37,641 bases of DNA. It comes from a virus. This document shows, in pieces, positions 30,601 to 35,341 of the stretch. Position 1 is the first letter of the stretch; every line of letters starts with the position of its first letter. Under the pieces are notes generated by a model. It was not told the origin of the DNA and ran no database searches. It saw only the letters and a program-made list of their open reading frames with translations. Both the position numbers and the translations under genes were made by a program. The DNA lies in the IMG/VR virus record IMGVR_UViG_3300032931_000199, positions 1 through 37,641 of that record, one strand, 5' to 3'.

Positions 30601-33600
30601 ATTACCGGGGCACTCCTGCCGATCTGGGATCGCCTGCCTGCGCCGTGGCATCTGAAAATCCAGGCCGGTGTAACTGAAGACGGCCAGAAGATTCTCGGGG
30701 CGGTCGTTCGACAAAGCGATATCGATAACACCCTGAGACGGCTGGGGCTCGATGCCGAGATCGAGGGCCACAGGCCGGGGAGGGCCTTCAATCCACGAGA
30801 GACCGCCGAACACCTGACGAATTCCGGGTCCAGTGTCGAACTGGCGAACGGATGGATCATCGCCAACAAGAAGATCGGCGGGGAATCCCGCATCGAAATC
30901 ATGGGGCCATCTGCGCCATTCCACCGGGAGCTGGGCACCCTGGGCGTCAAGATGGAAATGGTTGGCGGGACCAAGATGAGGTACTTCATCCCGATCAACG
31001 AGAAGCTCGTCGAGACCATCAAGCAGATCACCGCCAGTCGCCCGATCCTGTCAAAAGGAAGCATGATTAGCTCGTCCGGGGCATCCGGAAGCCCGGAAGC
31101 GGCCGGTGCTCCTGCGGGGGCGCCGAAGGCGAAGGAGACCTCCGCCTACCCGGTCAGCCCGGCCGGGCGGGCCCCCACCCTTCCGACTATGACCGAGGAC
31201 CGAGTCGTCATCGAGGAAATACGCAAGGAGTTGGAGAAGTTCAGCGGGGCGCCGCTCAGGATTCGCCACCGCCAGGAGATGCCGAAGAAGAAGTGGGCGG
31301 GCCTATTCGATCCCAACCAAAACGTCTCCCGGGTCATGTCCTACAACAACCTCCGGGCGATGGCCCACGAGGCGGCAGGTCACGCCTTCCAGAGGAACAG
31401 CGCCGTCGGTTGGGGGCGGCGCTTTCCTGGTCCGGTCAAGGGAGAGTTGGATGCCCTCGGGAAGCAGCTCTACGCCAACCGCCCGAAGCCTCCGAGTTAC
31501 ACTCGTGAGGGGTTTGCCGAATACGTCGCCCGCCGGGTCTTCGGCGACGACATCACGGCGTACCCGGAAACCAACAAGTGGTTCGACGCCGACGTCCTGT
31601 CTGACGCCAAGGTAAGTGCATCGCTCGACAAGGTCGCCAGCCTCTACAAGACCTGGGACCAGCAGGGCGCCCTCGGCCGGGCCGCCTCCCAGATTCACAA
31701 GGTGCAGACGGGGCCGTTCGAGAGAATCAAAGAGCTTCCCCTGTCGATCGCCAACTACTTCAGCAAGACCAACTGGGTGGACGCCTCAATCCCGCTCCAG
31801 CGAGCCGAGATCGAAGTTCTACGGAAGTCCGGCGGAAAGGTCGGCGACCTGCTTCCCGAAGAGAGCCCGAGCTTCCTCTATGCCACCTACAAGATGGCGG
31901 CGCCGGGCGTGGCCCGGCACTTCATCTTCAACCATGCCGTCTCCAGCAAGGTGACGGTGGTCGGCTCATCCCTCTCTGATCTTCTCCAGCCGGTCAAGAA
32001 GAACCTCGATGCTTTCACGGTGTACGTTTACGCCCGCCGTGGTCAGGTCACCTGGAACCGAACGAGGGAAGTTACCCAGGCCGACGGATCGGTCGTCAGC
32101 GTCCCGGACCCGAAGGACCCGGGCCTCACCAAGGAAGACTGCGACTACGTCGTCCAGTCGCTCTACACGCCGGAGTTCGAGCAGGCCCTCTCTGGGCGCA
32201 GAGTCATCGACGACAGCACCCCGGCGACGGGCGGGATCACGGGATGGTCCGACAACCTGATGGACTATGTAGCCGAATGCGGAGGGCTCAGCCCGGAGGC
32301 AAAAGCGTTCATCAAGCGGATGAATCCCGTGTACGTCCCACTGAAGAGGTGGTTCGACTCGGAGCACCTCGGCGGAGGGCATGGTCTTGGAACCGGCCGT
32401 GGGTACGCCAACCTCCCGGCGGCGATCAAGCGACTCAGGGGCAGCGGTCGGCCGATCATCGACCCGCTCGAAGAGTTGGTCCGGCAGGCAGAGCGGATGA
32501 TTTCGCTGGGAAACAAGATGAGGGTCATGGACTCCGTCGTCCGCCTCGCCGAGAAGTTCCCCGGGAACGCTTGGTTCGCCGAGAAGATTTCCCCGGAGCG
32601 GGCGGGCATGAAGTTCCCGCTGTCCAAGATTTCAGCCCAACTGGCGGCGGCCGGTGCCGACCTGACCAAGGCCGACCAGGAGGCCCTCCTCTCCGTCTTC
32701 GAGAACAACTACGACTACTACGGGAAAGACAACATCATCTCCGTGAGGCGGAACGGGAAGCAGCAACTATGGGAGGTGAACCCGGAAGTCTATAGAGTCG
32801 TGACCGAGATAGACAAGGAGGTCCTGCCTGCGGTCCTGGCGAGCTTCTCGGCCAAGATGGCTCGGGGCGTTCGACTCGGGGCCGTCGGGCTCTCCGGGTC
32901 GTTTGCCGCACGAAACGCCTGGAAGGACGCCTTCACCTGGATGGTGTACTCCCCCCACAAGGCGTGGATTCCGTTTCAGGCATGGCGTGGATTCTGGCGG
33001 GAGTTAACCAACGACCAGTTCTACCAGAAGTGGGCGGCCGGTGGCGGCGAGATGTCCACGATCATGGGACAAGACCGGGTCAACGCCAAGGCGAGGCTCG
33101 AAGAGGCTCTCGGTCGAGGGGCGAAAGACTATGTATCCAATGTTGTCCGTCATCCCATCGACGCCATGCGGAGGCTGGTCGGGGCATTCGAGAGCAGCCC
33201 CCGAATCGTGGAATACAAGCGGGCCTACGAATTAGCCAAGAAGAAGGGGCTGGACGACTTTAATGCCCACCTTTCTGGGATGCTTTCCTCGAAGGAGGGC
33301 ACGGTCAACTTCACCAGGATGGGAGCGAAGGCCAACGTGCTCAATGCTCTGATCCCATTCTTCAACCCGCAGATTCAGGGAGCGAGCAAGTTCTTCCGGG
33401 TCTTCGGGGGGAATCAGCCGATCACCACCGCATCGGCCCCCAGGACGCACGGGGCGCTGCGGGCCACGGCCCGGGCCATCTCCTGGATCACCGTTCCGTC
33501 ACTGGCCTTGTGGTGGATGAATAAGGACGAAAAGTGGTATCAAGACCGAGAGGAATGGGAGCGGCTCGCCTACTGGATGTTCTCTCCGGACAACGGGAAG

Positions 33601-34389
33601 ACGATCATCAAACTCCCCATGCCATTCGAGCTTGGTTACGTCTTCGGCGCCGTCCCCGTGGCGATCGTAAACCGCCTTTGGAGAAACGATCCGTCCAGCC
33701 GGGCGATGCTCAATGAGGCGGCCTGGGACACTGTTGGCTCCTTTATTCCCCCCCTCGTCCCCGCCGTTGCAGCCCCCCTGGTCAACCTCGTGCTCGGCTA
33801 CAAGACGTTCCCAGAGGTTCGGGAGATCGAGTCCGGATACGAGAAAACGTCAAAGCTGCCGGAGGATCGCTACCGGGAGTGGACGACCAAGTCGATGCGG
33901 GAGCTGTCCGAATGGCTCGGTAAGCCGGTTCCCGAGTCCACTCCCGAGTGGATGAAGGACATGCTCGGGCCGCAACGCCTGGAGGCCGCCCTTTCGTCAA
34001 TGACCGGCGGGATGGGCCTGGACGTCCTGCGCCACGTTGAGAGCATGACCGAGTTCATGCGCCATGGTCAATCCAAGGAAGACTTCACCGGGAAGGATAT
34101 CCCGATCCTGGGGACGTTCTTTGCCCGACCGCACGGACAGGCTCCCTCAGCATCTACCAATCGTTTCTACGACCGGATCACGCTATTGCGTCAGAAGCGG
34201 GGAAGCAAGAAACTAACCCCCAGAGAGGCGGCCGAGTTAAGGATTGGAGAGGCCATGATTCGGGAATACGGGTTGGCAAAGAAAGAGGTTGAGATGGCTC
34301 CGGAACACCTGAAAAAAGACAGAAAGAAGAAACTCAACGCACTGATAAACAGGATGAATGCTCAATTTGAGAAGCGGATGGCTGGATAG
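18619..34389 (+). CDS. Giant polyvalent virion protein (about 5,256 aa)
   Basis: One uninterrupted ORF of roughly 0.58 MDa, in the place of the largest ejection protein of podoviruses. Order of parts (residues from GTG 18619): Pro-rich N-terminus (1-440); GNIDL-type virion motif (440-534); hydrophobic helices (665-830); tandem repeat (1148-1240); ParB-like domain (1708-1815) with a helical follow-on; small beta domain (2138-2191); an unassigned alpha/beta domain (2281-2374); N6-adenine methyltransferase (2584-2794); disordered linker overlapped by another ORF; Pro-rich hinge (3057-3084); strawberry-notch helicase (3095-3890) and its C-terminal domain (3898-4148); HEAAGH peptidase-like domain (4190-4330); LPD38-like domain (4481-5180); basic C-terminus. 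This fits the polyvalent proteins described by Aravind and co-workers, thought to be injected with the genome to protect and remodel it. No lysozyme or transglycosylase domain is visible. At least three linkers carry +1-frame ORFs. Confidence 0.85.
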   Translation: MPSYPEQESYYDRRRRELSYHLGALPEVSDSFVPNVRKPTQLSEGFSRNVAELEEMIAIGEAKRKSASAAPKESPGLFTRIANWWSEPDEPAIPRGDEVWDTSGMEKLPGDPSSDFGGRTAPGRSLGSMGTMFQRRETEPPLINADDMDTWKSPPQPTPPPPIDQSHKGIPTTSSQRVMQQITMPDGSKKMVSPGDELPPGYEWQETPWYEREPQPRQPKEPTPIPYTEEGWASVSSAEGEVGFPVAKIGGFKPPMTTPGERPPWLDRPEVGQLPPRLGNGRLPLTPEPGSTEERIAIIDNFERLGGAKSDIARIWIQEKAREIGERARAGVVNTTQILPLPDWWSEERTRAGQAAAEQAEQDVLESVSNDDTQLRESRESLLANRAVRKIEVQKEADRIQWAANPPVIQTRLPGQRQGIGEAVQGMVPDYEPRMKIRTGPEPQVAGNIDLNKRPVVYNSEYGSWSTVRSRTIEEDGNYVLIPTVSEDGRMMTDGEAEQQYRTTGRHLGKFRDLPTSEAYAKSLSTEQAEDYKQLKDANSPKQREVIEPPTQEELDALNWQYLRGTIKPQDFERMQRAEARTKAQGGIDVGRTSSVEERVSQEFLSPIFDQVVGIPVELARVTGLTGDLRKLGIVGPEREGIPDYVSTASQLPPPASREEAALRTMAHWSGVTASVMLPSGPKFAADLVRGAGRKLLEKTAKQGVERVTFQRAKDLYRETSAAAYPARQAAQREAQRVDRLINEAMKDSTKTAAAREAYTTFKDLEAKAILATQNMRRSGTLLSKMATDPTGAQKWFGNLLTGTSAHMGAFMGAGQVPGLIEGTVPIEKFLFSTLMPQTAFAWDIGRGVQDLITVAAAAKSGGMTPQELQQAAEFLDPLVMWGSMREYAGGMKTYKKGLAYLRHLQSKGLIQTPEEAAQTFASMMPTPNAMRRDWLGRKVRVIPYDTADGKPEPLSPGYRHIENRLAFDGQPSQRGSGATDGYLVAHASVENLIRWADSVHNRRAEAGKAGAEAGGIDAADSVIASLFPRVTGPRPPTTPPPGGEAEPAPEAERFPQGSVQRRLLNKYGRQPVQVIYSEEAGPRIVDPSKTDMMLLPQDADLPQKGRAAVERAHEGPAWRETPVTPAEKPPTAREQMISGIVGVPRATPEYWRERPYVELAERYTELYGEKPTITDRDQLTKAVIEKEDLPEEQKTPEFWKDISDEDVGKAYMAATGKKRPILEMRPVFKKVGDLGRTPITGREAAEGPQPEFVGRPRQIEAEGPFPQDAALTGIEMTREVSPGAAPSGPGIRKSFDIGRDLHSAQQELDVIDGMLGNEGRRTLPVTNGSTYRRQLLSDRIDGLRQELRDVTIAEEEADRQEIPRSTKEEALRKEADVAEQSGFFSKSQRYLRQAEKIRAERTAARPARADEVITEIEAESARPTGKGIPRWLAPLGKLESDALMKIERSQETEEGVKSHRVSRGTKTDQLREYYEALGRVVQIEDVLDEKGELAGRMVYVTAGQAQEPVRPKGATPVEEGGTLIRAEPPQTKDRSRKEYRALVQTLEAGDEQARTTSKEHPFGEAWQRQRAAIVARMGELWKIITTKGRPDEEQKGEAAKEVKGQEVQVPRQPGAVQRPGQAPAQVPPAVTGKRPPVPPSDGPDGGATVPRPTPPPVHPPSVAGMETSDDIESILGALGGNEGTTIPPAKKPPTGAAPAPPVGQIGGKEVLATIPVADIHVDPVRFQFKQKTNKEGAGVSLIGVEKFDPDLAGVIAVWRDPDDGKTYVVNGHHRLALAKRAGVENIDVRYMNEPTAQRALALGAMMNIAGGHGTPVDIATFMRASETTEEMLRESKTIDMTTPSVDLAVGLSKLSPDLFADVVADRLAVERGSLIGKGLPDHSDQRALMKQLDKIGKSGRTVTNRFIEELIAFAKSDTPRTTKKEATLFGDEEVDTLHLEEKAALSDWIRQRLAETSRLFKSLSVERRAEAIKSLGVGEVSPEKAAEVAESAVRADDYYKRLRTFKNDISAALNLGTQRIVEGQDKATVQKETLDAIRKSISETHARGGPEDAEKGPDVSPGRAPTPTGETGTGALFGGGAGTSEVPLTGDQQTFLDTTPVEKPKPDVEGQQTMFGGDAGEEPGAPPLVERPKPPAGPQVGDDVRNPKTSERGVVVADPTTGKLRVKSKGANPVDLTDVWVKVSDEVAPPEEETGKNEIPGAVWKALDEFGNTLQPSRRYARRYAEWIAAGRTGDLPKINSDVSETTAGAIRRRINNAFVSAAAAAAKDEGKKESEEEKAERHPGHYSIETDAEGNPRIYGDTPLISGMERAGIGKVKSYGFGEFSIITKEGDEISFVREDEHAFTGKVGRAHHLSGDHDVIMDALKKMFPKDFEPKQEAKTEAPPTEGKTGQWRPLPGADRGRTGNLKLDRDAWAGSLETIADESRKTHRAGADALARISGRLREAEDTGRVGELVKELEVAKTALPQSVRYKLDRTIQDMQAPGDVAEVAPRIRMANAVKGVLSRGEKIVSTQGLRDVATQAYGKSSGSGDWTDKDAYGNMELGQALRSRDAITTIPADAGGAKKIIAGLREQIGSLPRQYSRTGEQIATQFFATPAHYAFLANWAAGTRPEDLVLEPSAGLGALAVWPKISGAKVWANEMDRGRRATIRASGLVDGVSGENAEPYGPNKGLSALHRLLPQMGGRPTVVIMNPPFSASTRTDKKDTLTGARHVDAALDVLSPGGRLVAILGGGGGREDSGGMAMRAKSPQVQEWWSKIKKAYNVRADIGIEPSEYLSSGTKFGTRLVVIDKPRTGEEPDGKKVVTGENMPIEDALTALQEVRRDRPIPEIQEASGRGGDSRAAGPRAEEGPRAGPERLPGELPAPGSSGDVLQPDRVPEGGAGRDVIQPDVETQLPRSDVQPPGAGGEPGGNREDESKGLGERPVGPDLRDSSGRGRPPGDSGGLRSGDDIDRILGEFGGPSGVPTRDRGPAGLPSESVGAPAEGLSPDAKSALYSKLGEAVANKYNLEVTDPKDLQRLGMSYKQARDGALSVDNFNKFISDNVEMGWYKKKQQPPAPPPKPPPPTPPPTPPPTPPPPKGPEGEDVVETEGFKRWKPQITKAKLADGSEVVLKAHPAPLVETLAMNSVDVPKITYRPDLPRKTLESGIISVAQYEPIALAGQAHERFLPSGVRQAIAVGDGTGAGKGNIAAGVFLDNFRRGRTKGVWVTTGFNLFDQMAKFWKDVGGEPGEFFSQQTYNANRVIDRKTGIMLAGYDTLKREEVKAGDKLKTRSRVDQLSEWLGNDFDGVIVFDEAHYAKNSMDTEGDRGTAKKSQRAAAVIALQDRFPKARIVYLSATSAVEPRHLAYMDRLGLWGKGTPFPNKETFINAIEAAGLKGMEIVARDMKSTGRYVSRQLSFRDEQGRPVTQQKLIHKTSPEERAMYNDMARAWQKINESIQGIIHDIDAEGTPQAMLASQQFGTAQQTFFRRLILGMQTGTMIRDIEEKLAQGKSALIQLTLTGEADFKRKVAGNVGGDSEAIDLSPRDVLINYLRSYYPINVVTTEMDTDGRPRRVQTEEIDPDALRARDALIEQFASIAPPENALDQIILHFGADAVAEVTNRKQRIVKNDVGRRITQNRTDADVANDISDYRAGKKLILIYSSKGGVGADYHADRNIPNNRPRAHYLLDPGWQATVAIQGLGRANRTNQTAPPEYFLMSPDVIPGYMRFINTIASRLGALGAITKGERRSVTGGMFGEHDAFEGTYANTALSRLISAIAGVDESGRDVREPGPIGREDFEYKTGLRTTTNRRMKGHEGSVRVANIPPLGRFLNRVLMMELDDQAKVFDDFMARFDRVISDAKQEGTYDSGVEKIEGDRITKDGEDVVAYTHKESGSKSYYTRLNVEERNVLRQWKDINEQQTDVEFYRNNISGMIAGFGGTVNRTDSVTHEVTTKRFRYGPLQNRWQEPVDTKELYDPKKWVKIPKDRAQVLWDQQGAEQSEYTSHTQHMITGALLPIWDRLPAPWHLKIQAGVTEDGQKILGAVVRQSDIDNTLRRLGLDAEIEGHRPGRAFNPRETAEHLTNSGSSVELANGWIIANKKIGGESRIEIMGPSAPFHRELGTLGVKMEMVGGTKMRYFIPINEKLVETIKQITASRPILSKGSMISSSGASGSPEAAGAPAGAPKAKETSAYPVSPAGRAPTLPTMTEDRVVIEEIRKELEKFSGAPLRIRHRQEMPKKKWAGLFDPNQNVSRVMSYNNLRAMAHEAAGHAFQRNSAVGWGRRFPGPVKGELDALGKQLYANRPKPPSYTREGFAEYVARRVFGDDITAYPETNKWFDADVLSDAKVSASLDKVASLYKTWDQQGALGRAASQIHKVQTGPFERIKELPLSIANYFSKTNWVDASIPLQRAEIEVLRKSGGKVGDLLPEESPSFLYATYKMAAPGVARHFIFNHAVSSKVTVVGSSLSDLLQPVKKNLDAFTVYVYARRGQVTWNRTREVTQADGSVVSVPDPKDPGLTKEDCDYVVQSLYTPEFEQALSGRRVIDDSTPATGGITGWSDNLMDYVAECGGLSPEAKAFIKRMNPVYVPLKRWFDSEHLGGGHGLGTGRGYANLPAAIKRLRGSGRPIIDPLEELVRQAERMISLGNKMRVMDSVVRLAEKFPGNAWFAEKISPERAGMKFPLSKISAQLAAAGADLTKADQEALLSVFENNYDYYGKDNIISVRRNGKQQLWEVNPEVYRVVTEIDKEVLPAVLASFSAKMARGVRLGAVGLSGSFAARNAWKDAFTWMVYSPHKAWIPFQAWRGFWRELTNDQFYQKWAAGGGEMSTIMGQDRVNAKARLEEALGRGAKDYVSNVVRHPIDAMRRLVGAFESSPRIVEYKRAYELAKKKGLDDFNAHLSGMLSSKEGTVNFTRMGAKANVLNALIPFFNPQIQGASKFFRVFGGNQPITTASAPRTHGALRATARAISWITVPSLALWWMNKDEKWYQDREEWERLAYWMFSPDNGKTIIKLPMPFELGYVFGAVPVAIVNRLWRNDPSSRAMLNEAAWDTVGSFIPPLVPAVAAPLVNLVLGYKTFPEVREIESGYEKTSKLPEDRYREWTTKSMRELSEWLGKPVPESTPEWMKDMLGPQRLEAALSSMTGGMGLDVLRHVESMTEFMRHGQSKEDFTGKDIPILGTFFARPHGQAPSASTNRFYDRITLLRQKRGSKKLTPREAAELRIGEAMIREYGLAKKEVEMAPEHLKKDRKKKLNALINRMNAQFEKRMAG
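19936..20220 (+). other. GNIDL-type virion motif domain in giant protein
   Basis: Residues about 440-534: GNIDLNKRPVVYNSEYGSWS, then VRSRTIEEDGNYVLIPTV, DGRMMTDGEAEQQYRTTGRH and LGKFRDLPTSEAYAKSLSTEQ. I recognise this conserved stretch from large internal virion proteins of many phages, where no enzymatic role is established. It supports a virion location for the giant protein. Confidence 0.6.
22060..22335 (+). repeat. Tandem repeat inside giant protein, two units
   Basis: Two units 48 residues apart begin TPEYWRERPYVELAERYTEL (22060) and TPEFWKDISDEDVGKAYMAA (22204). They share T-P-E-[YF]-W-[RK]-[DE]-x-x-x-x-x-[LV]-[AG]-x-x-Y followed by G-[EK]-K and a helical end. Only protein-level similarity remains, so the duplication is old. 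Confidence 0.55.
23393..23512 (+). CDS. Nested +1-frame small basic ORF (39 aa)
   Basis: Starts at ATG 23393 behind AAGGAAGG (23381-23388) and ends in TAA 23510-23512, wholly inside the giant gene but in the +1 frame. The product starts MKNRKVKPQKKSKGKKYKF and ends RRPPKYPPP: a strongly basic head and a Pro-rich tail. By hand count 35 of its 39 codons have G or C in the third position, against 18 of 39 at the third position of the giant frame. In the giant frame the same bases give a disordered, Gln/Pro-rich linker just before the ParB domain. It may be a real overprinted gene for a small basic protein; translation is unproven. Confidence 0.4.
   Translation: MKNRKVKPQKKSKGKKYKFQDSPAQSSAPVRRPPKYPPP
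23626..23661 (+). repeat. DDI-ILG-GG linker motif, copy 1
   Basis: DDIESILGALGG in the giant frame, in the linker before the ParB domain. A near copy (DDIDRILGEFGG) is at 27472-27507 before the helicase domain. A short helical motif in otherwise disordered linkers may be a docking or processing site. Confidence 0.45.
23740..24060 (+). other. ParB-like nuclease domain of giant protein
   Basis: Residues about 1708-1815. The domain opens with EVLATIPVADIHVDP and a Gln/Lys-rich strand, and contains the hallmark VVNGHHRLALAKRAG, with G1772, H1773, H1774 and R1775 equivalent to the ParB/sulfiredoxin G-[HD]-x-R core. It is followed by a long helical region (about 1815-2047). ParB-like domains are recurrent in polyvalent phage and plasmid proteins, where nuclease, CTPase or DNA-binding roles are proposed. 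Confidence 0.8.
24725..24925 (+). CDS. Nested +1-frame small ORF (66 aa)
   Basis: Starts at ATG 24725, 7 bases after AAGGAG (24712-24717), in the +1 frame of the giant gene, and stops at TAG 24923-24925. The first 30 residues (MPSENRYPRLTPEEVQRMLK, then VPMYLRDERPP) read like a short helical protein; the rest is a Pro/Ser-rich tail. In the first 30 codons 22 have G or C at the third position, against 11 at the giant-frame third position. The giant frame here changes from the helical post-ParB region to a disordered Gly/Pro/Thr linker. The evidence is moderate, from ribosome site, codon bias and the matching disordered linker. Confidence 0.4.
   Translation: MPSENRYPRLTPEEVQRMLKKVPMYLRDERPPPRAKPAPEPSSAAAPEPPKSRSPGTSKPSSTPRP
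26370..27000 (+). other. N6-adenine DNA methyltransferase domain of giant protein
   Basis: Residues about 2584-2794. The entry FFATPAHYAFLANWAA is followed by motif I VLEPSAGLGALAVW (E2620, P2621, S2622, A2623, G2624, x, G2626), which would bind S-adenosylmethionine. The catalytic motif IV is NPPF (2695-2698). LSPGGRLVAILGGGGG and YLSSGTKFGTRLVVI follow. Class I N6-adenine methylases of this kind often accompany strawberry-notch helicases in phage polyvalent proteins. Confidence 0.85.
27083..27088 (+). promoter_or_regulatory. Strong Shine-Dalgarno inside the giant gene
   Basis: AGGAGG, 6 bases before GTG 27095, within a CAGGAGGTC context close to the perfect anti-16S complement. It drives, if used, the +1-frame ORF at 27095-27634. 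Confidence 0.6.
27095..27634 (+). CDS. Overprinted gene nested in the giant gene (179 aa)
   Basis: Opens at GTG 27095 behind AGGAGG and stops at 27634, entirely within the giant gene in its +1 frame. Residues 1 to about 115 look like a folded protein: MIDQYQKYRKRPVVVAIAEL, then ELKKDPGLDPKDYQGNFPPL, YYNQTGFQKVGLDETLSSLM and KDLVNVLWDLIYGIAQGG. The last 60 residues are polar and disordered. Over the first 50 codons I count 40 with G or C at the third position, against 14 of 50 at the third position of the giant frame, so this frame carries the normal coding signature. The giant frame here is a Gly/Pro/Arg-rich linker. No family is recognised; the length and Lys/Asp pattern would suit a small cytoplasmic regulator or virion-assembly factor. 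Confidence 0.65.
   Translation: MIDQYQKYRKRPVVVAIAELLDRELKKDPGLDPKDYQGNFPPLAALEMYYNQTGFQKVGLDETLSSLMWRPNYLGLMFSHPELVGSPEEIGKMSLKDLVNVLWDLIYGIAQGGDDPLGIVEDSGQETTSTESSENSEAPLESQPGIEAPPDFQANPSALPPKGSVQMPRALSTPSSERP
27472..27507 (+). repeat. DDI-ILG-GG linker motif, copy 2
   Basis: DDIDRILGEFGG in the giant frame. It lies where the nested 27095-27634 ORF has turned into a disordered tail, so here the giant frame appears to be the constrained one. Confidence 0.45.
27900..30290 (+). other. Strawberry-notch-type SF2 helicase domain of giant protein
   Basis: Residues about 3095-3890. Walker A GDGTGAGKGN (G3182 to G3190, with K3189); Walker B VIVFDEAHYAKN (D3296, E3297, A3298, H3299); motif III YLSATSAVEPRHLAYMDRLG; motif VI QGLGRANRTNQ (R3687, R3690). 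The GDGTGxGKG and SATSAxEPRxxAYMxRLGLWG signatures are those of strawberry-notch (SNO) ATPases, which phages carry in polyvalent proteins. All catalytic residues are present. Confidence 0.88.
31190..31610 (+). other. Zincin-like peptidase domain with HEAAGH
   Basis: Residues about 4190-4330. MAHEAAGHAFQ has H4250, E4251 and H4255, and TREGFAEYVARRV has E4297 and E4301, 42 and 46 residues downstream, suitable as a third zinc ligand. The motif is HExxxH, one residue longer than the classic HExxH and like the HELLGH of dipeptidyl-peptidase III (M49). Peptidase activity is likely but not certain; candidate targets are host proteins or the giant protein itself. Confidence 0.6.
32060..34160 (+). 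other. LPD38-like C-terminal domain of giant protein
   Basis: Residues about 4481-5180. Recognisable elements: RNAWKDAFTWMVYSPHKAW, GTVNFTRMGAKANVLNALIP followed by FFNPQIQGASKF, DREEWERLAYWM, and IIKLPMPFELGYVFGAVP. I associate this pattern with the large polyvalent protein-associated domain 38, typical of the C-terminal end of internal virion proteins. It is helical, with several amphipathic or membrane-active segments, and may form the part that stays in the ejection channel. Confidence 0.7.
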
Positions 34390-34406
34390 CCCAAGGAAGG
34401 AATGGT

Positions 34407-34685
34407 TTGTTACAAATGCTTTCCACTTCTGCCACCGAGGCAATAGGAATAGCCGTCATAGCCGGTGCCGCAATAGCCGGGGCGTTCAAGTTGGCGAACA
34501 CCATCGCCGCCAAGAGAAATGGAACACCCCCCAACCCCGTCCGATTTACCGATCTACCGTGCGGTCCGCACGGGGAACGGCTCGCGACGATTGAGGCCCA
34601 TCAGCAGTCCATGAAGGAACGGTTGGAATCCATAGCCAAAGACGTGAAGGAAATCCTCGATCGCTTACAAGATAAGGGGTATTGA
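34407..34685 (+). CDS. Small membrane protein with coiled coil, holin-like
   Basis: A 92-residue protein. TTG 34407 is chosen because AAGGAAGG (34393-34400) lies 6 bases before it; ATG 34416 would be too far. An N-terminal Ala/Ile/Gly-rich transmembrane segment (residues about 9-32) is followed by a polar region and a C-terminal coiled coil (ATIEAHQQSMKERLESIAKD). One membrane helix plus a charged coil after the late genes is the layout of small holin or holin-accessory proteins. The product may also be a simple membrane anchor. Its stop is 2 bases before the next ATG, indicating a shared transcript. Confidence 0.5.
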   Translation: MLQMLSTSATEAIGIAVIAGAAIAGAFKLANTIAAKRNGTPPNPVRFTDLPCGPHGERLATIEAHQQSMKERLESIAKDVKEILDRLQDKGY

Positions 34686-34687
34686 AT

Positions 34688-35341
34688 ATGTGGAATCACC
34701 TGAATGACGGCGTGAAATGGTTGCTGATTTTCCTATTCCCGATCCTGTCCTGGCTCCTGGCGTTGACCGGCTGCATGGACCCGCAGTACGCCGGGAAGCC
34801 AACCGAGGCGAAAAACTCGGTCAGTTTCGAGAAGACGACCACTGGGGCGGCGGGAGGAATCTCGATCGGGGCCGACACGAAGGCGACGATCGACAAGTTC
34901 GACTACTCCGGCAAGGACGGTAGTCACGTCAGCTTCGACAAGGCGGATTTCGAGGCCATGCCGTCTCAAACGATCGGAAGCTGGACCACCCCGATGGAGG
35001 TTTACAACAAGCAAATCGAGAGCGCCGGTATTGCGTATGCCGCCGTGGCCACGGCCAACTGGCAGGGGTTTGCCTCGGCTATCAGTGCGGTCGCCCCGAT
35101 CGCCGGTCCCTTCCTTCAAGGCATGGCCCAGGCCAAACTGGCCAAGGCGCAGCGTCCCGGGCTGATCGGAGAGCTGGCCGACCTAGTGGTGGGCCAGAAG
35201 GTCAGCAGCGCTAGCCTGAAGGAATTGGACGTATCGCCAGACATCCTGGCAGAGGTTGACAGACTCGTGGAAATTAGGCTTTCCGCAAAAATCGCCGAGT
35301 TGAAGACGACAACCCAACCGGCAGAGCCGGGTGGACCATGA
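34688..35341 (+). CDS. Putative lipoprotein, unknown role
   Basis: A 217-residue protein from ATG 34688 with AAGGGG at 34674-34679; the TTG at 34682 is an alternative. A charged start is followed by a hydrophobic signal (WLLIFLFPILSWLLALTGC). It ends in the lipobox LTGC, so the mature protein would carry lipid at that Cys. The mature part is Ser/Thr/Lys-rich with a beta-like region, an Ala-rich hydrophobic stretch and a helical C-terminus. It may be an envelope-associated phage lipoprotein, for example for superinfection exclusion or lysis. Its stop overlaps the next start (ATGA), so the two are coupled. Confidence 0.5.
   Translation: MWNHLNDGVKWLLIFLFPILSWLLALTGCMDPQYAGKPTEAKNSVSFEKTTTGAAGGISIGADTKATIDKFDYSGKDGSHVSFDKADFEAMPSQTIGSWTTPMEVYNKQIESAGIAYAAVATANWQGFASAISAVAPIAGPFLQGMAQAKLAKAQRPGLIGELADLVVGQKVSSASLKELDVSPDILAEVDRLVEIRLSAKIAELKTTTQPAEPGGP

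Noticed and set aside
18619-34389. Virion lysozyme or transglycosylase inside the giant protein
   Set aside because: Such a domain is common in ejected proteins, but I found no catalytic pattern for one; the only peptidase-like motif is HEAAGH.
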